Source of the DNA: Astropecten irregularis
Taxonomy: Eukaryota > Echinodermata > Asteroidea > Paxillosida > Astropectinidae
Length of the DNA: 64,000 nt
Assembly: GCA_963971285.1 (NCBI GenBank)
Contig: OZ020261.1
Location: 1,240,001-1,304,000, forward strand
Direction of reading: 5' to 3'
Positions 46,026 to 56,802 of the stretch are shown here, in pieces (positions within the stretch are counted from its first letter, which is position 1; the number at the start of each line of letters is the position of its first letter). A program made the translations under genes and the position numbers. The notes below the pieces were generated by a model that was not told the DNA's origin, did not search any database, and saw nothing but the letters and a program-made list of their open reading frames with translations.

Positions 46026-47058
46026 TACTTCTTCACAGCAAAATGTTAACAAATGGACACCGGAATTAGTTTGCGAGTTTACCTTATCGCCAGCCTCCTG
46101 GGATTGTGACACCACACCACACAGAAACACAGAGAAACAGAGTGACAGATAGTGTGACAGACGGGGTGGGGAAGCAAGAGAAATTTAGAGAAAGGTCCAA
46201 GCTAACACTATGTATAAGCACTGGGACGAGGTGTAGGCCTAACCAATATTTTTTCCAAGTGCAAGTGGGTGCTGACGGCTATGGGCTGATTTTCACAAAT
46301 ACTACAGTGGAATGCCAGTATAACGAACATGGCGGGTTGCACAGATATTGTCTGTTATAGTGGTTGTTCGGTATAGTGATTTAATGAACCATATTGGGTA
46401 TGAATTGTACATAGAAATTGGGTGCCAAGGATGATGTTCGGTATAGCCAAATGTTTGGTATAGCGTATTCGTTATAATGTCCAATCATTTGGCATTTTTG
46501 TCGGGAAAGCCTTGTCACTTTTTGTCCAGTAGGGTCCCTTGCCAGACGAAAAGGATGGGAACTTCAGTTTGGAAAAATCTGGGTGGGATTCGAACCGGGG
46601 ACCTCGGAGATGAAAGGATATAAGGATACAAAATAGGATTTTGAATGTTTCAATGCTTATTTTCTCGGACTACAACTATCGGAAATTTCAAGTGAACTTT
46701 AAAGGGAAGTATAGGTAAACCAATTCTTGGTTTAAGAAATTCATTAGAAATGCTATGGCTGTAGTTTAGTTCTGCATAGTTTGTGGTACAAATGCTATAG
46801 GCCTATTACATGCATGTACCTCATGGTTACATAAAAGAAGTTTAGGACTCAGACCTTGCTCATTGTGGATGTCAATGGCATAAAGGCGCCAGATCATTCC
46901 AAAACTGGAGGATGATTTTGGCAAAAGCCGTATCCATCTTTCATACTTGGCTGTGGCTTGAAATTGCATTAAACAAATATGAGAAATGGCTTTAATAAGC
47001 CACTATCATAGAAACATGTGTAAATTCAAGCCATTGCCAAACAATTTAGACACACCAT
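46026..47058. other. Intronic spacer, minus-strand B-box remnant at 46583
   Basis: No exon is seen. GGTGGGATTCGAACCGGGGA (46583-46602) is an inverted tRNA-like B-box region. Confidence 0.4.
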
Positions 47059-47291
47059 GGGGCCTTTCTCAAAGCTCTCCTCCGGCTCCGGTTTCGTCTC
47101 TGTTTTCATACACTGAAAATATAGGTTGTGGTTTACCATTGAAGTTGAAGCTTTGTTGTCCATTTCAAACCAGAGAATCTACTTTCTAACTGCAGCCAAA
47201 AGTCTATATTTTTATACCTGTAATTTTGAAATGGATTCACGAAATGGAGGCGGAGCCAGAGCCTGAGCTGGAGCAGAGCTTTGAGAAAGGC
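47059..47291. mobile_element. Fold-back MITE, family B (copy 4), intronic
   Basis: The ends GGGGCCTTTCTCAAAGCTC and GAGCTTTGAGAAAGGCC match, with the interior words AATATAGGTTGTGG and CCAGAGAATCTACTT. Confidence 0.85.
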
Positions 47292-47411
47292 CTGTGGTAA
47301 GCTCCAGCTTAGAATGATCTGGTGCCTGGATGCCACAAACTTGAGTGTATTTTAATGAAATGAAGTCAGAGTACTAGACATTATATCTAAATTTCTGTAA
47401 CTGCACAAATC

Positions 47412-47590
47412 CTACATGTGCAGTATCCATATGGCACATTCATTGGACTTGTACAAGTTGGGCCATCAAGCCCCACTGCACAGTGCCTAGTCTCTACAGT
47501 CCTATATCCTACAAAATACATTTGGACTGCTGTATGCAGTATCCCAATGACACATTCTTTAGACTTGGACAGTTGCTAAGCAACAAAAAT
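47412..47590. repeat. Isolated relic of the 115-bp repeat (about 1.5 units)
   Basis: TGTGCAGTATCCATATGGCAC, AAGTTGGGCCATCAAGCCCC and CAGTGCCTAGTCTCTACAGTCC match the array unit at 42166-43757 in order, with about 15-20 percent visible divergence. It lies 3.7 kb away in the same intron. Confidence 0.85.
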
Positions 47591-48150
47591 ACAAAGAAAT
47601 ATTAAAGAAAATGTGTGCAACGCGACCAGAAACTAAATCTACTGTTAAATCAAAGAAAACAGAATAAGAAATAAAAAGGAAAAAAATAAATAAATAACAG
47701 AAATGTGTATGAATTTGGTTTAGTCATGGTAAGCAGTCAACTACATGTTCTAAAAGTTGATGAGTGTTGTTAATAACTAACATGTAGATGATGTTCACAA
47801 TGTAAGCACTAAGCACCCTCAACTCAGGATTTGGATCTCTTTTAGATTTAAATTGCGTTCACACTAGATTTAGCACAATTCAAATCCAATACATTAAAGG
47901 AAGTAGGCTAGTTTCTTTTAAGAGGCGGAGCTAAAGATTATGTGGGAGGGGGTAAAACATTTCATTAATAAGTCATTGGGCAACTGGCGGTGAATCACTG
48001 ACTAGCTTTTCTATATTTTAATCTACTCAGTTCGTTCACACAATGTCTAATTTACTTGGTGGGTCAAACTTTGCTCCGTTCACACTAGGACTTATTTGAC
48101 CCTGGGTGAAAATCTTTCCACAGTTCGCACTTGTCTTAATTCAAATGACC

Positions 48151-48300
48151 CGGGGTCGATTTTACCAAACTCTTCGTAACTTGCTATCAATCGTAGGACC
48201 TTTGATGCATTGCAGCACTAATGGGATAGGCCCCCTACGATTGGTGATCCTTCGTAACTCGAGTTACGATCGATTGTAGGGCTTTGTGAAATCGGCCCCA
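48151..48300. mobile_element. Fold-back MITE, family C (copy 4), intronic
   Basis: The left end GGGGTCGATTTTACCAAAC pairs with the right end TTTGTGAAATCGGCCCC. The inner arms carry CAATCGTAGG and CCTACGATTGG. Confidence 0.8.
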
Positions 48301-48709
48301 GGACTTGTTTTCACAAAGCTTTCTGATCCAAGTTTTAAGAGTCAAGTCAAATCCAAGTCAAATCGCCAAAGTAACTTGTACTGTGACATCACACATTGCT
48401 AAGCAACCAGGATTGACATCAATTTTATGTCCGATCATGAAGTTCAGGGTAATCAAGCTCTATGGTGATTTTTGTCACTATAGCAACAGGTTTCCAAAGC
48501 AACAAATGAAAAAAGGCAGTTTTTAAATGAACATTTTGGACAGTTGCTAAGGAAAATTTCTTTTGACATGACTAAGCTTTTTTGTTGAAATTAGTATCCC
48601 TTCAATGCCTGCCAATGTATTTTGTGCTCCATGGAAATGGCCTCTTGTCAAAGGTCACATGCTCATTAATATGCTAATTTATGCAGAATAATGAATATTG
48701 ATTACCGAC

Positions 48710-48843
48710 CTGTGCCACTCCGTGTATGATGAGTGTGCTCTTCTTGGTAGGAGTTCTTGGCCGGTCATCTTTAGAACTTTCAGATAGATGCTTAATGGCA
48801 GTGTCTGCTACAGAGCGTGGGGCACCAGCTACTGCCATCATAT
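48710..48843 (-). CDS. C2CD2L: C2CD2L/TMEM24-like protein, exon with the TPTKKSTLII motif
   Basis: The acceptor is GATTGGTCAATAG and the donor CAG|GTCGGT. It enters in phase 1 and leaves in phase 0. It encodes APRSVADTAIKHLSESSK and RPRTPTKKSTLIIHGVAQ. Vertebrate C2CD2L has a block of the same order, with VAETAI followed by a TPTKRSTLII-type motif, and this is the strongest family signature in the linker. The block lies downstream of the C2 domain in a cytosolic, phosphorylation-rich region; its exact function is not known to me. A second donor 4 bp further on (G|GTAATC) is possible, but it would break the frame into the next exon. Confidence 0.92.
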
Positions 48844-48974
48844 CTATTGACCAATCACAGATGAGAAACAAGCATTATTATTCATGAGTAATGATATCTA
48901 CCTTATAAGATATACAAATATTGAATATGTCATGAATATTCATTTTATATTGAAGTTTGACCTTTGACCTTTAC

Positions 48975-49115
48975 CTGGATCAGTCATGGTGGAGCTGTTG
49001 CTATGGCGTTGCTCAGCTGGTACCTCGATGCTGTCTGTGGGCGGGGCATCAGTGAACATGGCCAATTGGGGTTCAGGGAGGATGGAGGAGGTTGTAAGAA
49101 CCCTTGTGGGCATCT
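48975..49115 (-). CDS. C2CD2L: C2CD2L/TMEM24-like protein, linker exon
   Basis: A 141-bp exon with acceptor TATATTTTTTCAG and donor CCAG|GTAAAG, symmetric phase 1 to phase 1. It encodes MPTRVLTTSSILPEPQLAMF and a Ser/Thr/Pro-rich segment ending HSNSSTMTDP. It sits between the two conserved linker motifs, where vertebrate C2CD2L has a comparable Ser/Thr-rich stretch. As a symmetric exon it could be skipped without a frameshift. Confidence 0.88.
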
Positions 49116-49345
49116 CTGAAAAAATATAAAAACATACAGAAATGGATGCTAAATTAGTTTCCATGGCAACTGTATCTAATGTGTCATTGTACAAGGTTAT
49201 TGAAGTTAAGGAACACAAGTGAACTGTCGTCATTATTTTGAATGACATCTTAAGACATATATCTTCAATTTTTCATTTGACATACAGTACAGTTCTAGCG
49301 ACCAGTGCCTATGGCCCTAGACAGTGTGCGCCTTATAAAAGATTG

Positions 49346-49524
49346 TCTTCTGTTGTTGTTTTGCTGTTGTTTTTGTTTTGCTGTTGTAAATATTGTTGTT
49401 GTTGATGTTGTTGCTGATGCAATTGTTGTTGTTGATGCTGTTGTTGATTTTGTTGTTGTTGTTGATTTTGTTGTTGTTGTTGATGACGCTGTTGCTGATG
49501 TTGTTTTTGATGTTGTTGATGTTT

Positions 49525-49555
<31 letters not shown>

Positions 49556-49800
49556 TGTTGATGTTGTTGATGTTGTTGATGTTGTTGTGGTTTTTGATGA
49601 TGCTGTTGTTGATGTTTATGTTGTTGTTGTTGATGACGCTGTTGCTGATGTTGTTTTCCAGGTTCTTGATGTTGTTGATGTTGATGTTGTTGATGTTGTT
49701 GATGTTGTTGTTGCTGTTGTTTTCTTGTTTTAGTTGATGTTGTTCACGCTGGTGTTCATGTTGCTGATGCTTTTCCTGATGCTGGTGATGCTGTTATGTT
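49346..49800. repeat. TTG/TGA-rich trinucleotide repeat tract
   Basis: GTTGTTGATGTTGTTGATG-type repeat with occasional GCTGTTGCTGATG, the opposite-strand counterpart of the CAA/CAG tract at 395-905. The frames through it (Val/Asp or Leu/Met only) are not genes. It is intronic. Confidence 0.9.
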
Positions 49801-49984
49801 GTTATTGGTGCTTTGCATCTGAATCATTCCTCTAATTCATATCTACAGTTGGAAATGAACTACATGTACATGTATAGTGTATTCATCAAAATGAAAAAAT
49901 GAACAGAATGTCTACAGGATTGTTCAATTGGATTAGGTTATGACCCAAAATCCTGCCGAGAGTTTCAGAGGAACAAATTCTCAC

Positions 49985-50174
49985 CATTATTGGGACCCCG
50001 CCTGTCATTAATCTGTTTGGGTCGTGCCGTGGTCGTGGTTACCGTGGTAATGATAGTGCCGTCGGCTGCCACGGTGCGTTGTGTTTCTACCTTTTTGGTA
50101 GGGGAGGCCGGGTGACGGGGCTTGAAGCCGGACGAATCCATCCAAACCTGATCGGCTGGTTCCATAAACAGAAA
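49985..50174 (-). CDS. C2CD2L: C2CD2L/TMEM24-like protein, exon with the DGTIITTVTT motif
   Basis: The acceptor is CATCTTTGTGTCGTAG and the donor AATG|GTGAGA. It enters in phase 0 and leaves in phase 1 (190 bp). It encodes FLFMEPADQVWMDSSGFKP, then SPTKKVETQRTVAADGTIIT and TVTTTTARPKQ. Vertebrate C2CD2L has the same sequence type just after its C2 domain (TPTKK, then DGTIVTTVTT), so the identification is strong. The choice of this acceptor over an internal CCAG at 50157 is fixed by phase: the preceding exon ends in phase 0. Confidence 0.93.
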
Positions 50175-50221
50175 CTACGACACAAAGATGAAAAACATCA
50201 CTTTAAAGAAGATACAAGTCA

Positions 50222-50335
50222 TAATCTTCTGCAAACTGCTCATCAACCAAAACGGTGACATGAAATGTATGAAATGCTTGGGGTTAGGAGGGCCTGATGT
50301 TTTGATCCTAGCAGGATCTTGCTCAAAGGCTAAAT
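50222..50335 (-). repeat. Family K unit, inverted
   Basis: TTCTGCAAACTGCTCATCAACC, then GGTTAGGAGGGCCTGATG and GATCCTAGCAGGATC, on the inverse of the family K orientation. The palindromic ACG(CG)T has decayed to ATGTTTT. With 50600-50765 it forms an inverted pair. Confidence 0.75.
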
Positions 50336-50419
50336 GACAAGAGGACACGAATATGCAAGTAAAGATGCACATCAATGGACGAAAGGATCAGAAAGGGGGA
50401 CAGAGCCTTACCCCATCCA

Positions 50420-50599
50420 CATTTGATCTTGCCTACCCGCCCCAACATCCCTTTGTCCCTTTTCCCCTGACCTACTTGTCCATCCCTCTCTTCTCCTGGT
50501 GGTTTCCTAGCCCTGTTGCATGCTTTCCCTGTTTCCCTGGTCACTCTGTCCCCCTTTGTTCTGATCTTTACTTGAATGTTCTTGTTTTCTTGTCAATAG
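50420..50599 (+). repeat. Pyrimidine-rich arm, paralogue of 5940-6154
   Basis: TGATCTTGCCTACC, TTGCATGCTTTCCCTG and CCTGGTCACTCTGTCCCC appear in the same order as at 5956-6080. Confidence 0.75.
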
Positions 50600-50765
50600 C
50601 CTTTGAGAAAGATCCTGCTAGGATGGAAACGTCAGGCCCTCCTAACTCCGAGCAGCCTTTGAGAAAGATCCTACTAGGATCGAAACATCAGACCCTCTTA
50701 ACTCTGAGCAGCCTTTGAAGAAGATCCTGCTAGGATCAAATGTCACACCCTCCTAAATCCAAGCA
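50600..50765 (+). repeat. Three tandem 56-bp family K units
   Basis: Units start at 50600, 50656 and 50712, the same period and number as at 6155-6322. The third unit is the most decayed (GGATCAAATGTCACACC). Matching unit count, period and upstream arm indicate that the two loci copied as one element. Confidence 0.8.
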
Positions 50766-51340
50766 CTTAACAGACAAATCATAAGCCTTATACAGAAAAG
50801 TCCAATAATTTAACCTGTGAAAACAAGCATCATGAACATACAACAAAACCAAAAAAACATGGTGCAAGATTTCAATAAATGCAAGCATGAAGAAATCGCT
50901 TTCTATGAGTCAACTTTTCCCATGTTTTGATGCTAATTTGTTTCATTCCAAAATTCTGAAGTGCAAATTTAGTACAAAGATAGTCACAATCGTAGTGAAG
51001 TTAAAACCAATGAAGAAATGATGTCACAATGCGTGTCGTGTATTATCAACCGACAGAAAGCTAACATGACAAACAAACAGGCAGAGAGAGATAATAAAGA
51101 CAAGCAAAGGAATGAAGTAATCTGACCAACCAACAGACCGACTGACCGCTCGGTGGGCTGACCATTTAACTGACCGACCAACCAACCAATCAAATATAGT
51201 TAAAGCAAAACAACAAGCAATACAAACATAATCATAAATTTGCAGGCAACGGTTAGAAAAATCATCTCAATATTTTTTGTTATAAAATCCACATACTGTA
51301 GCTTGATTTTCAAGAGTTTGGCAAATTGTGAAGTTTAAGT
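50766..51340. other. Intronic spacer
   Basis: AT-rich. A short GACCGACC/ACCAACCAACC simple repeat lies near 51124-51195. No exon. Confidence 0.45.
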
Positions 51341-51714
51341 TTAAAGGTAATACCATACTTTGGTTTTTGTCAAAGAAATACAGATTCATGGGCAAAAATA
51401 TCAAGGAAGATTCAGTAACAGTCATCTGTGAAAATTTCAGTCTCATACGTTGCTCACTTTATGAGAAAACAGTGAAAAACAGCCACAGTATTTCTTAAGT
51501 CTTTTCTCTTTAATTTTTTATCTTTTAAAAGATAAAAAAGATTTTTGGTCGTTGTTTTACTAATTTTTGGATAAATTACACCATTTCAGGTGGAAACACT
51601 TCAACAGTATGTTTCTACCACCACCATCTTCATACCCTGTAAGTTATATGTAAATCTGTAAACATTTCCGTTTGGTCTCTTACCAAACATGCCAAAGTAT
51701 GATACCACCTTTAA
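51341..51714. mobile_element. Non-autonomous element with TTAA flanks, family F (copy 2), intronic
   Basis: Flanked by TTAA on both sides, with ends AGGTAATACCATACTTTGG and CCAAAGTATGATACCACCT. The interior parallels 17801-18168 throughout (CATCTGTGAAAATTTCAGTC, CACAGTATTTCTTAAGTC, TTTTAAAAGAT palindrome). Confidence 0.87.
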
Positions 51715-53661
51715 AAAGCATTTGGGACCCTTGTGTAAACCTGATCCACGGACCTCAAGAAAAGATCCCTGACATAGCGAGATCAAGCAAAAAAGTTCAG
51801 AACCTGGAAAAAAAAAACTGGTCCGAAGGAACAAACCCCAAAACAAAACGGTCCACAAAATAGTTCTTAGGATCAATTTGGATTCGAGGGAAAACCTCTT
51901 AATCCTGTGATAAATCTAGCTCATGGGATGAATATTTGTCCCTTACTATTTTCACCATTAAATTCACTAAAAATGGCGTTTTTAGAGCAAAACTCTTTTT
52001 AAAAAAATGGCTTTGTTACTGCTTTTTACAAACCCATGCCTTTTATTAATTTCATGCTGTTATATGAATAATATGCACAAAACCATGCTTATTAGCAGGA
52101 AACTTTGTAATATGCAAGAAATATTTTTTTTAAATCATTCATTTTTTTCCCAGGACTCAAGCCACGCAGGACTTCTAACAATAGGTTTGTTCCAACAAAT
52201 TTTGCTCTTCTGCTTTTAATATACAATTTATAAGTATAGAATTGCTTGTTTCAATATACTTGTACATTTTGATATAATATTCTGTTCATACACAGGCTTA
52301 ATCTTGAATATTTGTACACATCGGTACAAAATTCTGTTCACATGTAGGCTTAAACGTATCAATAAGAAGAAAGCTTAATTCTAGGTCTGCAAAAGTTCAT
52401 ACATGTACTGTAAAGGTTTCATCCCTGGTAACTAAATCCTGATAGTGCATGATATTACACCAACAGAGTATGGATACCAGTTATTAGAAATTAAAAATTA
52501 CTGCTTTGAAAAGTCCAGAAAAATTGAAAAGAGGTGATTTTGAAATTAGTTTGTGAAATTTGGTATTAGAAAATCCAATGACACCGAATGTCGATTTTAA
52601 AAATAAATATTGATATGTGAATGAAATGCCTCATCCTTCTAAGCAGATGGATGCATAGAGACGGTTGCCTTGGCAACCACATATCTGTGGAATGCCTTCA
52701 CCTCCAGTGGAATTCGTTCTGGAAGACATCCTGGATTTCTGCCAAGTATGTAGTCTTATTTCAAGGCCAAATTGGCATACTGACATTCTTGACATTATAA
52801 ACACATACACAAGCATACTGCCCTATCTGTAGTCTTGATACAAGTCAATTAATGAGTATATATGTATAAGCATTCCTGCAAGCATAGTCTTATTTCAAGG
52901 TTCAATCTTGCTAACATTGGAACATAAAACAGAATGCTCTCCAAAATTCTCTAGTCTTATCTCAAGGCACAATATGCAAATGATCATTCCTGCAAAAAGT
53001 GCACACATACTTACTACAAAATGCACATTATTTGCTGATTAAGTTTAAGGAGGCGGGGCTATGGGCGGGGCTGAGCCATAGATAAAGTTGCAACGTAAAG
53101 GCTCCGCAATCTGAAACCAAGACGGCCCATAATGCATCATTGCAGACATAAACTTAACTGCGAATTCTGAACGCAAAGTATAGCAGCCATTTTGGTACAA
53201 ACTCTGAAGATATCGCAACTCTATATATAGCTCTGGGAGAGGGCGGGGCTAGGAGGGGTGGGAGGGGCTTAAATATCATCAAAACCTCACCCCTTCATTA
53301 TCTTCCCAGCCATGGTCTCCGGGGAAAAGGAACTACATTTTGTTGGTGGAAGGATACATTATTAAACTTACAATTGTTGCCTAGCAACATAAAAATTTCG
53401 TCATGATATACAGTGAAAACCAGATCATGGTTCAATTTGCTGAATAACAGAATATACTGATCCAGTAGGCCACGCCCCTTGACAAATTGACCAATTACAA
53501 AGCATGATTTAAGGTCCAACAAATTGCCGCCATTTTGTTTGACATAACATGTTAAATGTAATATACTTTAAAAATACTACCCATGTTTTGTTGAGTTTAC
53601 TTTTATTTTGTATGTACAAGGCAATTATTTTTTTATATACAAACCAGTTTAATCCTTAACC
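51715..53661. other. Intronic spacer with 53.0-53.5 kb GGGCGGGGC/CGCCATTTTG words
   Basis: No exon on the minus strand. GGCGGGGCTATGGGCGGGGC at 53051 and GGGCGGGGCTAGGAGGGG at 53242 are GC-box-like. GCCGCCATTTTG lies at 53525, just upstream of the THAP-like frame. These could form a promoter for a plus-strand transcript. Confidence 0.35.
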
Positions 53662-53802
53662 ATGGTCAAGCGGTGTTTATATTTCAATTGTAATTCTGAC
53701 TCTCGATGCCCTGGCAAGAGAGGAAATGTACATTTGTGGCCTTCTCCAAAACCAAATTCCAACCGAGAGAGGTGCTTTTGGTGGTTGGGGGTGTGCAAAC
53801 CG
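53662..53802 (+). pseudogene. THAP zinc-finger N-terminal fragment (possible first exon or relic)
   Basis: Beginning with a good start context (ACCATGG), the frame reads MVKRCLYFNCNSDSR, then GNVHLWPSPKPNSNRERCFW and WLGVCKP. The Cys5-x4-Cys10 pair, NSDSR, the Pro-x-Pro-Lys segment and the Trp match the N-terminal half of THAP domains as found in many invertebrate THAP genes and P-element-like transposases. The second metal pair (Cys-x2-His) is not in this frame; an exon end near 53801 would be needed. No downstream exon was found. It lies inside a C2CD2L intron on the opposite strand. It may be the first exon of a nested gene or a dead transposon fragment. Confidence 0.5.
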
Positions 53803-54199
53803 TGTGTGATCGTGATATGTTGTGTGCATGTGCACGGTTGCCGTTGCTATGGTGGGTGTGGCCTACTGGATTGGTGTATTTTTAAGGACAGTTCATACAT
53901 CATGTAAATTGCGAAGCAAATCAAATTTAACGTCATAAAATTCGCAACGAACAATTCGCACAAGTTGAATTGAGCTCAACTTCTTACGAACAGCCATTGC
54001 AAATATCCAGTTGTGACGTCAGTTTCGCACCGCACAAAGCATTCAAATGAGGTATAAACCACACTATTGCTGCAGCCTTTTGTAAAATCAAGCCAGCTAC
54101 CACAAAACGTATGGACAGTCAAATGATGTCAATACACTGCGATACCATCACCAACATTTTAAACTGGGAGCGTTTCCCACTAACTTGTAGCATGAAATT

Positions 54200-54583
54200 T
54201 CAGAAATAGGTAGAAAAATTTCGAAATCAACAATTAAAACATTATTTCCACTGGAACGAGCTTGAAAAGAACTTTCCAATGGTATGCACACTTGGGGTGA
54301 TTTCTTCCTCTGTCTGTTGAAACCTGAGACAATAGCGCTCCGCACTAATGACGTCACAAAATCCCCGGATGTCAGACAAACATTGTGTCACACACGAAAT
54401 GTGCATGCACGCGCACACCCACGCAAGTGTGCATGGTTGCAATGTTTGTCTGAGATCTGGTGCTATTTTTAGCTCAAGTGCGGAGCGCTATTCAGGAGAT
54501 TTGAATGGGATAAGTCAACAGAATGTTGCCTTTGAATAGCTGGACAGGCTGATGACACCTGGTGACTTTCCACTCATTTTGTG
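54200..54583 (+). mobile_element. Family J element, interrupted by a nested fold-back
   Basis: The family J sequence runs 54240-54333 and resumes at 54490 (ATTCAGGAGATTTGAATGGG) through GATGACACCTGGTGACTTTC. The intact copy at 8280-8480 shows the uninterrupted junction GACAATTCAGG. Confidence 0.88.
54334..54489. mobile_element. Nested fold-back MITE with AT target duplication
   Basis: 156 bp, with ends AGCGCTCCGCACT and AGTGCGGAGCGCT, perfect 13-bp inverted repeats. It is flanked by AT on both sides where the empty site has one AT. The interior contains TGACGTCA (54349) and GCATGCACGCGCAC. It is inserted in a family J copy. Confidence 0.92.
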
Positions 54584-55747
54584 GGGCAGTACCCCATATT
54601 ACACAGAGTAATTTTGTACAATCAAGAAAATGCAATATAGGCCTTTCAACATCTCAAATTAGGCTTTGGATTCAACTTCTGCTCAATTCTTATCTTCATT
54701 TATATCAAAAAATGCGTTTAACAACAGAAGTTTTGGGAAACATTTTAATACAGATGTACTCAGTTTCAGACAAAGAAAGCAGTGCTTCAACAAAAAGCCA
54801 CAACTTCTATTTTGTGCTTTCCACTGAACAGATGGAAACAAAACCTGAGCCATAGCCATAGCCAAAACCAAAATCTCAGCCATAGACGTAGCCAAAGCCA
54901 AAGTCAAGAAAGACCCAATATTGCACTCTATAAGCAGAATGGCTATAATATTTGACTTTCACAAGCAGAAGCCCAAATTACATATAACAGATTAGCCGGA
55001 AATATGTTTTTATAACAGCAAATTCCATAGCAGTACCAATGTACAACAAACCTTCATTACCTTTAAAATATCAGTTAAAAGGTGTAAAAATATTCAGATC
55101 AAAGCTTTTCCTGGAGGCTTTAAGCATTTAAGTTTATAGCATGGGGTCAGGGGCTCTTTCAAGGGTATTTGTAGCTCCAGCTGTGTTCCTTAGCACTCAC
55201 ATGCATAGATTACTCAAACCATAACCAAAAAAGGTTGCTAGCCAATGAATCCAACTGAAGCATGGGGTCAGGGGCCCTGCTAAGCCCTCTTTTCCCCGAA
55301 TAGAATAACATATGGCCACTAACTGTGCACTACCCACAATCCCTTTTTAATAAATCGGCATTTTTTAAAGTAGACTTGTGCGTGCTACCTGAAGTTATCA
55401 AATTTGAAATTGCAAATTGTTCTTGAATACAATGTACACCCATAGGAGTATGCAAGCAAATTCTCCTATGTATGGATTTTCTTGTATGAAATTCTCCCAA
55501 CCAGGTAATCCAAACTATGTGTGTCTTATCTCCCAGCCAAGCTACTCAAACCAACATCATTCAGCTATTGGTTGCTGTACAACATGTACAAAGTTTCTAC
55601 TGAAGTTCTCCCAAATTCATAAAGTTTACACTGAAGTTCTCCCAACTTCATGTTATTACAGTTCTTCTCATGCACATGGAAACATTCAAAGGGTCAGTTT
55701 GCAAACGTTAGCGAGAATTTAACACAGTCTTGGGTTTGGTTTCTCAC
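54584..55747. other. Intronic spacer; family-B-like fragment at 54660-54905
   Basis: TTAGGCTTTGGATTC and AGCCATAGCCATAGCC words give a weak resemblance to family B/GGCTATGGCT elements. ATGGGGTCAGGGGC(T/C)C occurs twice (55141, 55262). CTGAAGTTCTCCCAA(A/C)TTCAT recurs at 55601 and 55632. No exon. Confidence 0.4.
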
Positions 55748-55798
55748 CCGCTCCTTTGCAGATGGTTCTGGTGACAATTCGTCGGGACAAAATACAAA
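55748..55798 (-). CDS. C2CD2L: C2CD2L/TMEM24-like protein, 51-bp exon after the C2 domain
   Basis: Encodes the 17 residues FVFCPDELSPEPSAKER. The acceptor is TTTGCTCTCGTCCAG and the donor CGG|GTGAGA. It is phase 0 on both sides, so it joins the C2-end exon and the SPTKK exon in frame and could be skipped. The matching vertebrate stretch (hydrophobic strand end followed by acidic and Ser/Pro residues) fits the last strand of the C2 fold running into the linker. The size makes the call rest mainly on splice sites and phase. Confidence 0.75.
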
Positions 55799-56586
55799 CT
55801 GGACGAGAGCAAAAACAGATTAAAAATGGGAGGAGGGACAGCAAAAGAAACCAAAAAACATGAATATTCATTAATATGTAAATGAGGATGTTAATTTGCA
55901 CCAATCAGAGATGCAGAATTAATACAATACAGCAGGTATAGGTTGACTAACCAATTGGGTGGCCAAGAAAAACTGGAAGAGGGCAAATGTTCTGAATATG
56001 CAAATTAACTGGACCGACAGACCAATGATAGCCAAGGAATTAACTTGGTAAATATAAAGAAAAAACTGACAAATGTTTATATTTTATCCAACAAACACTT
56101 GACCTCCAGTGTGTTTGCACTAATATGTTCCTGAAAGAAGAAACAATGAGAGCAAAGTGTATCGCTCAAGAACACAAAAACCAAATACCCAACACCATTA
56201 ACCCATGTTTAGAAACTACAAGTCAACAAATAATTTGTTTTTTCTCAGGCAGTCCGAAGTACTGAAAACCGAAAAATAAACTCCCATGGTGTCTGAATAT
56301 TCTTCAGATTGAATAATAAGTACACTGTTGCTATTTCACATGACTGTGGGTAAGGTATTGAACTTGTATAGTTACACATGAGAAGTCCAGAACTAATACA
56401 TTGTTCAGTATGGGTTAGAATGGCAACAAGGCACCAGACTATTCTAGCTGGAGGTTACTGTGCAATAGTCATGTAACATAGCAACAAGTGTATTTAGTCG
56501 GGGGATGAAATTTGGAATTAGGACATGCAATGAAGTTAAGTCAGAGTACCAGACATTATGGGTATTTCTATAGACTATAAAAACAT
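55799..56586. other. Intronic spacer
   Basis: No exon or matched repeat. Confidence 0.45.
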
Positions 56587-56802
56587 AGGGCCTTCACGAA
56601 ATGAGGCTTGAAGCTAGGCTTGGGATTTATTCTGCCATTTTATGTCCTAAATGAAATAAAGGGCTTGGGATACATGGCGAAGCTGGAGCCTTTCTTCGGC
56701 TTCGTCGTGTGGCCCAATCCTTTAATTTCGTTTTATGGGCAACAAATGGCAGTAGCGAAATAAATACCAAGCCTAGCCTCAAGCCAGGGTTCGTAAAGAC
56801 CC
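56587..56802. mobile_element. Fold-back MITE, family A (copy 3), intronic
   Basis: The left end GGGCCTTCACGAAATGAGGC pairs with the right end GCCAGGGTTCGTAAAGACCC. Inner arms are GAAGCTAGGCTTGG and CCAAGCCTAGCCTC. The best-preserved copy of the family. Confidence 0.87.
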
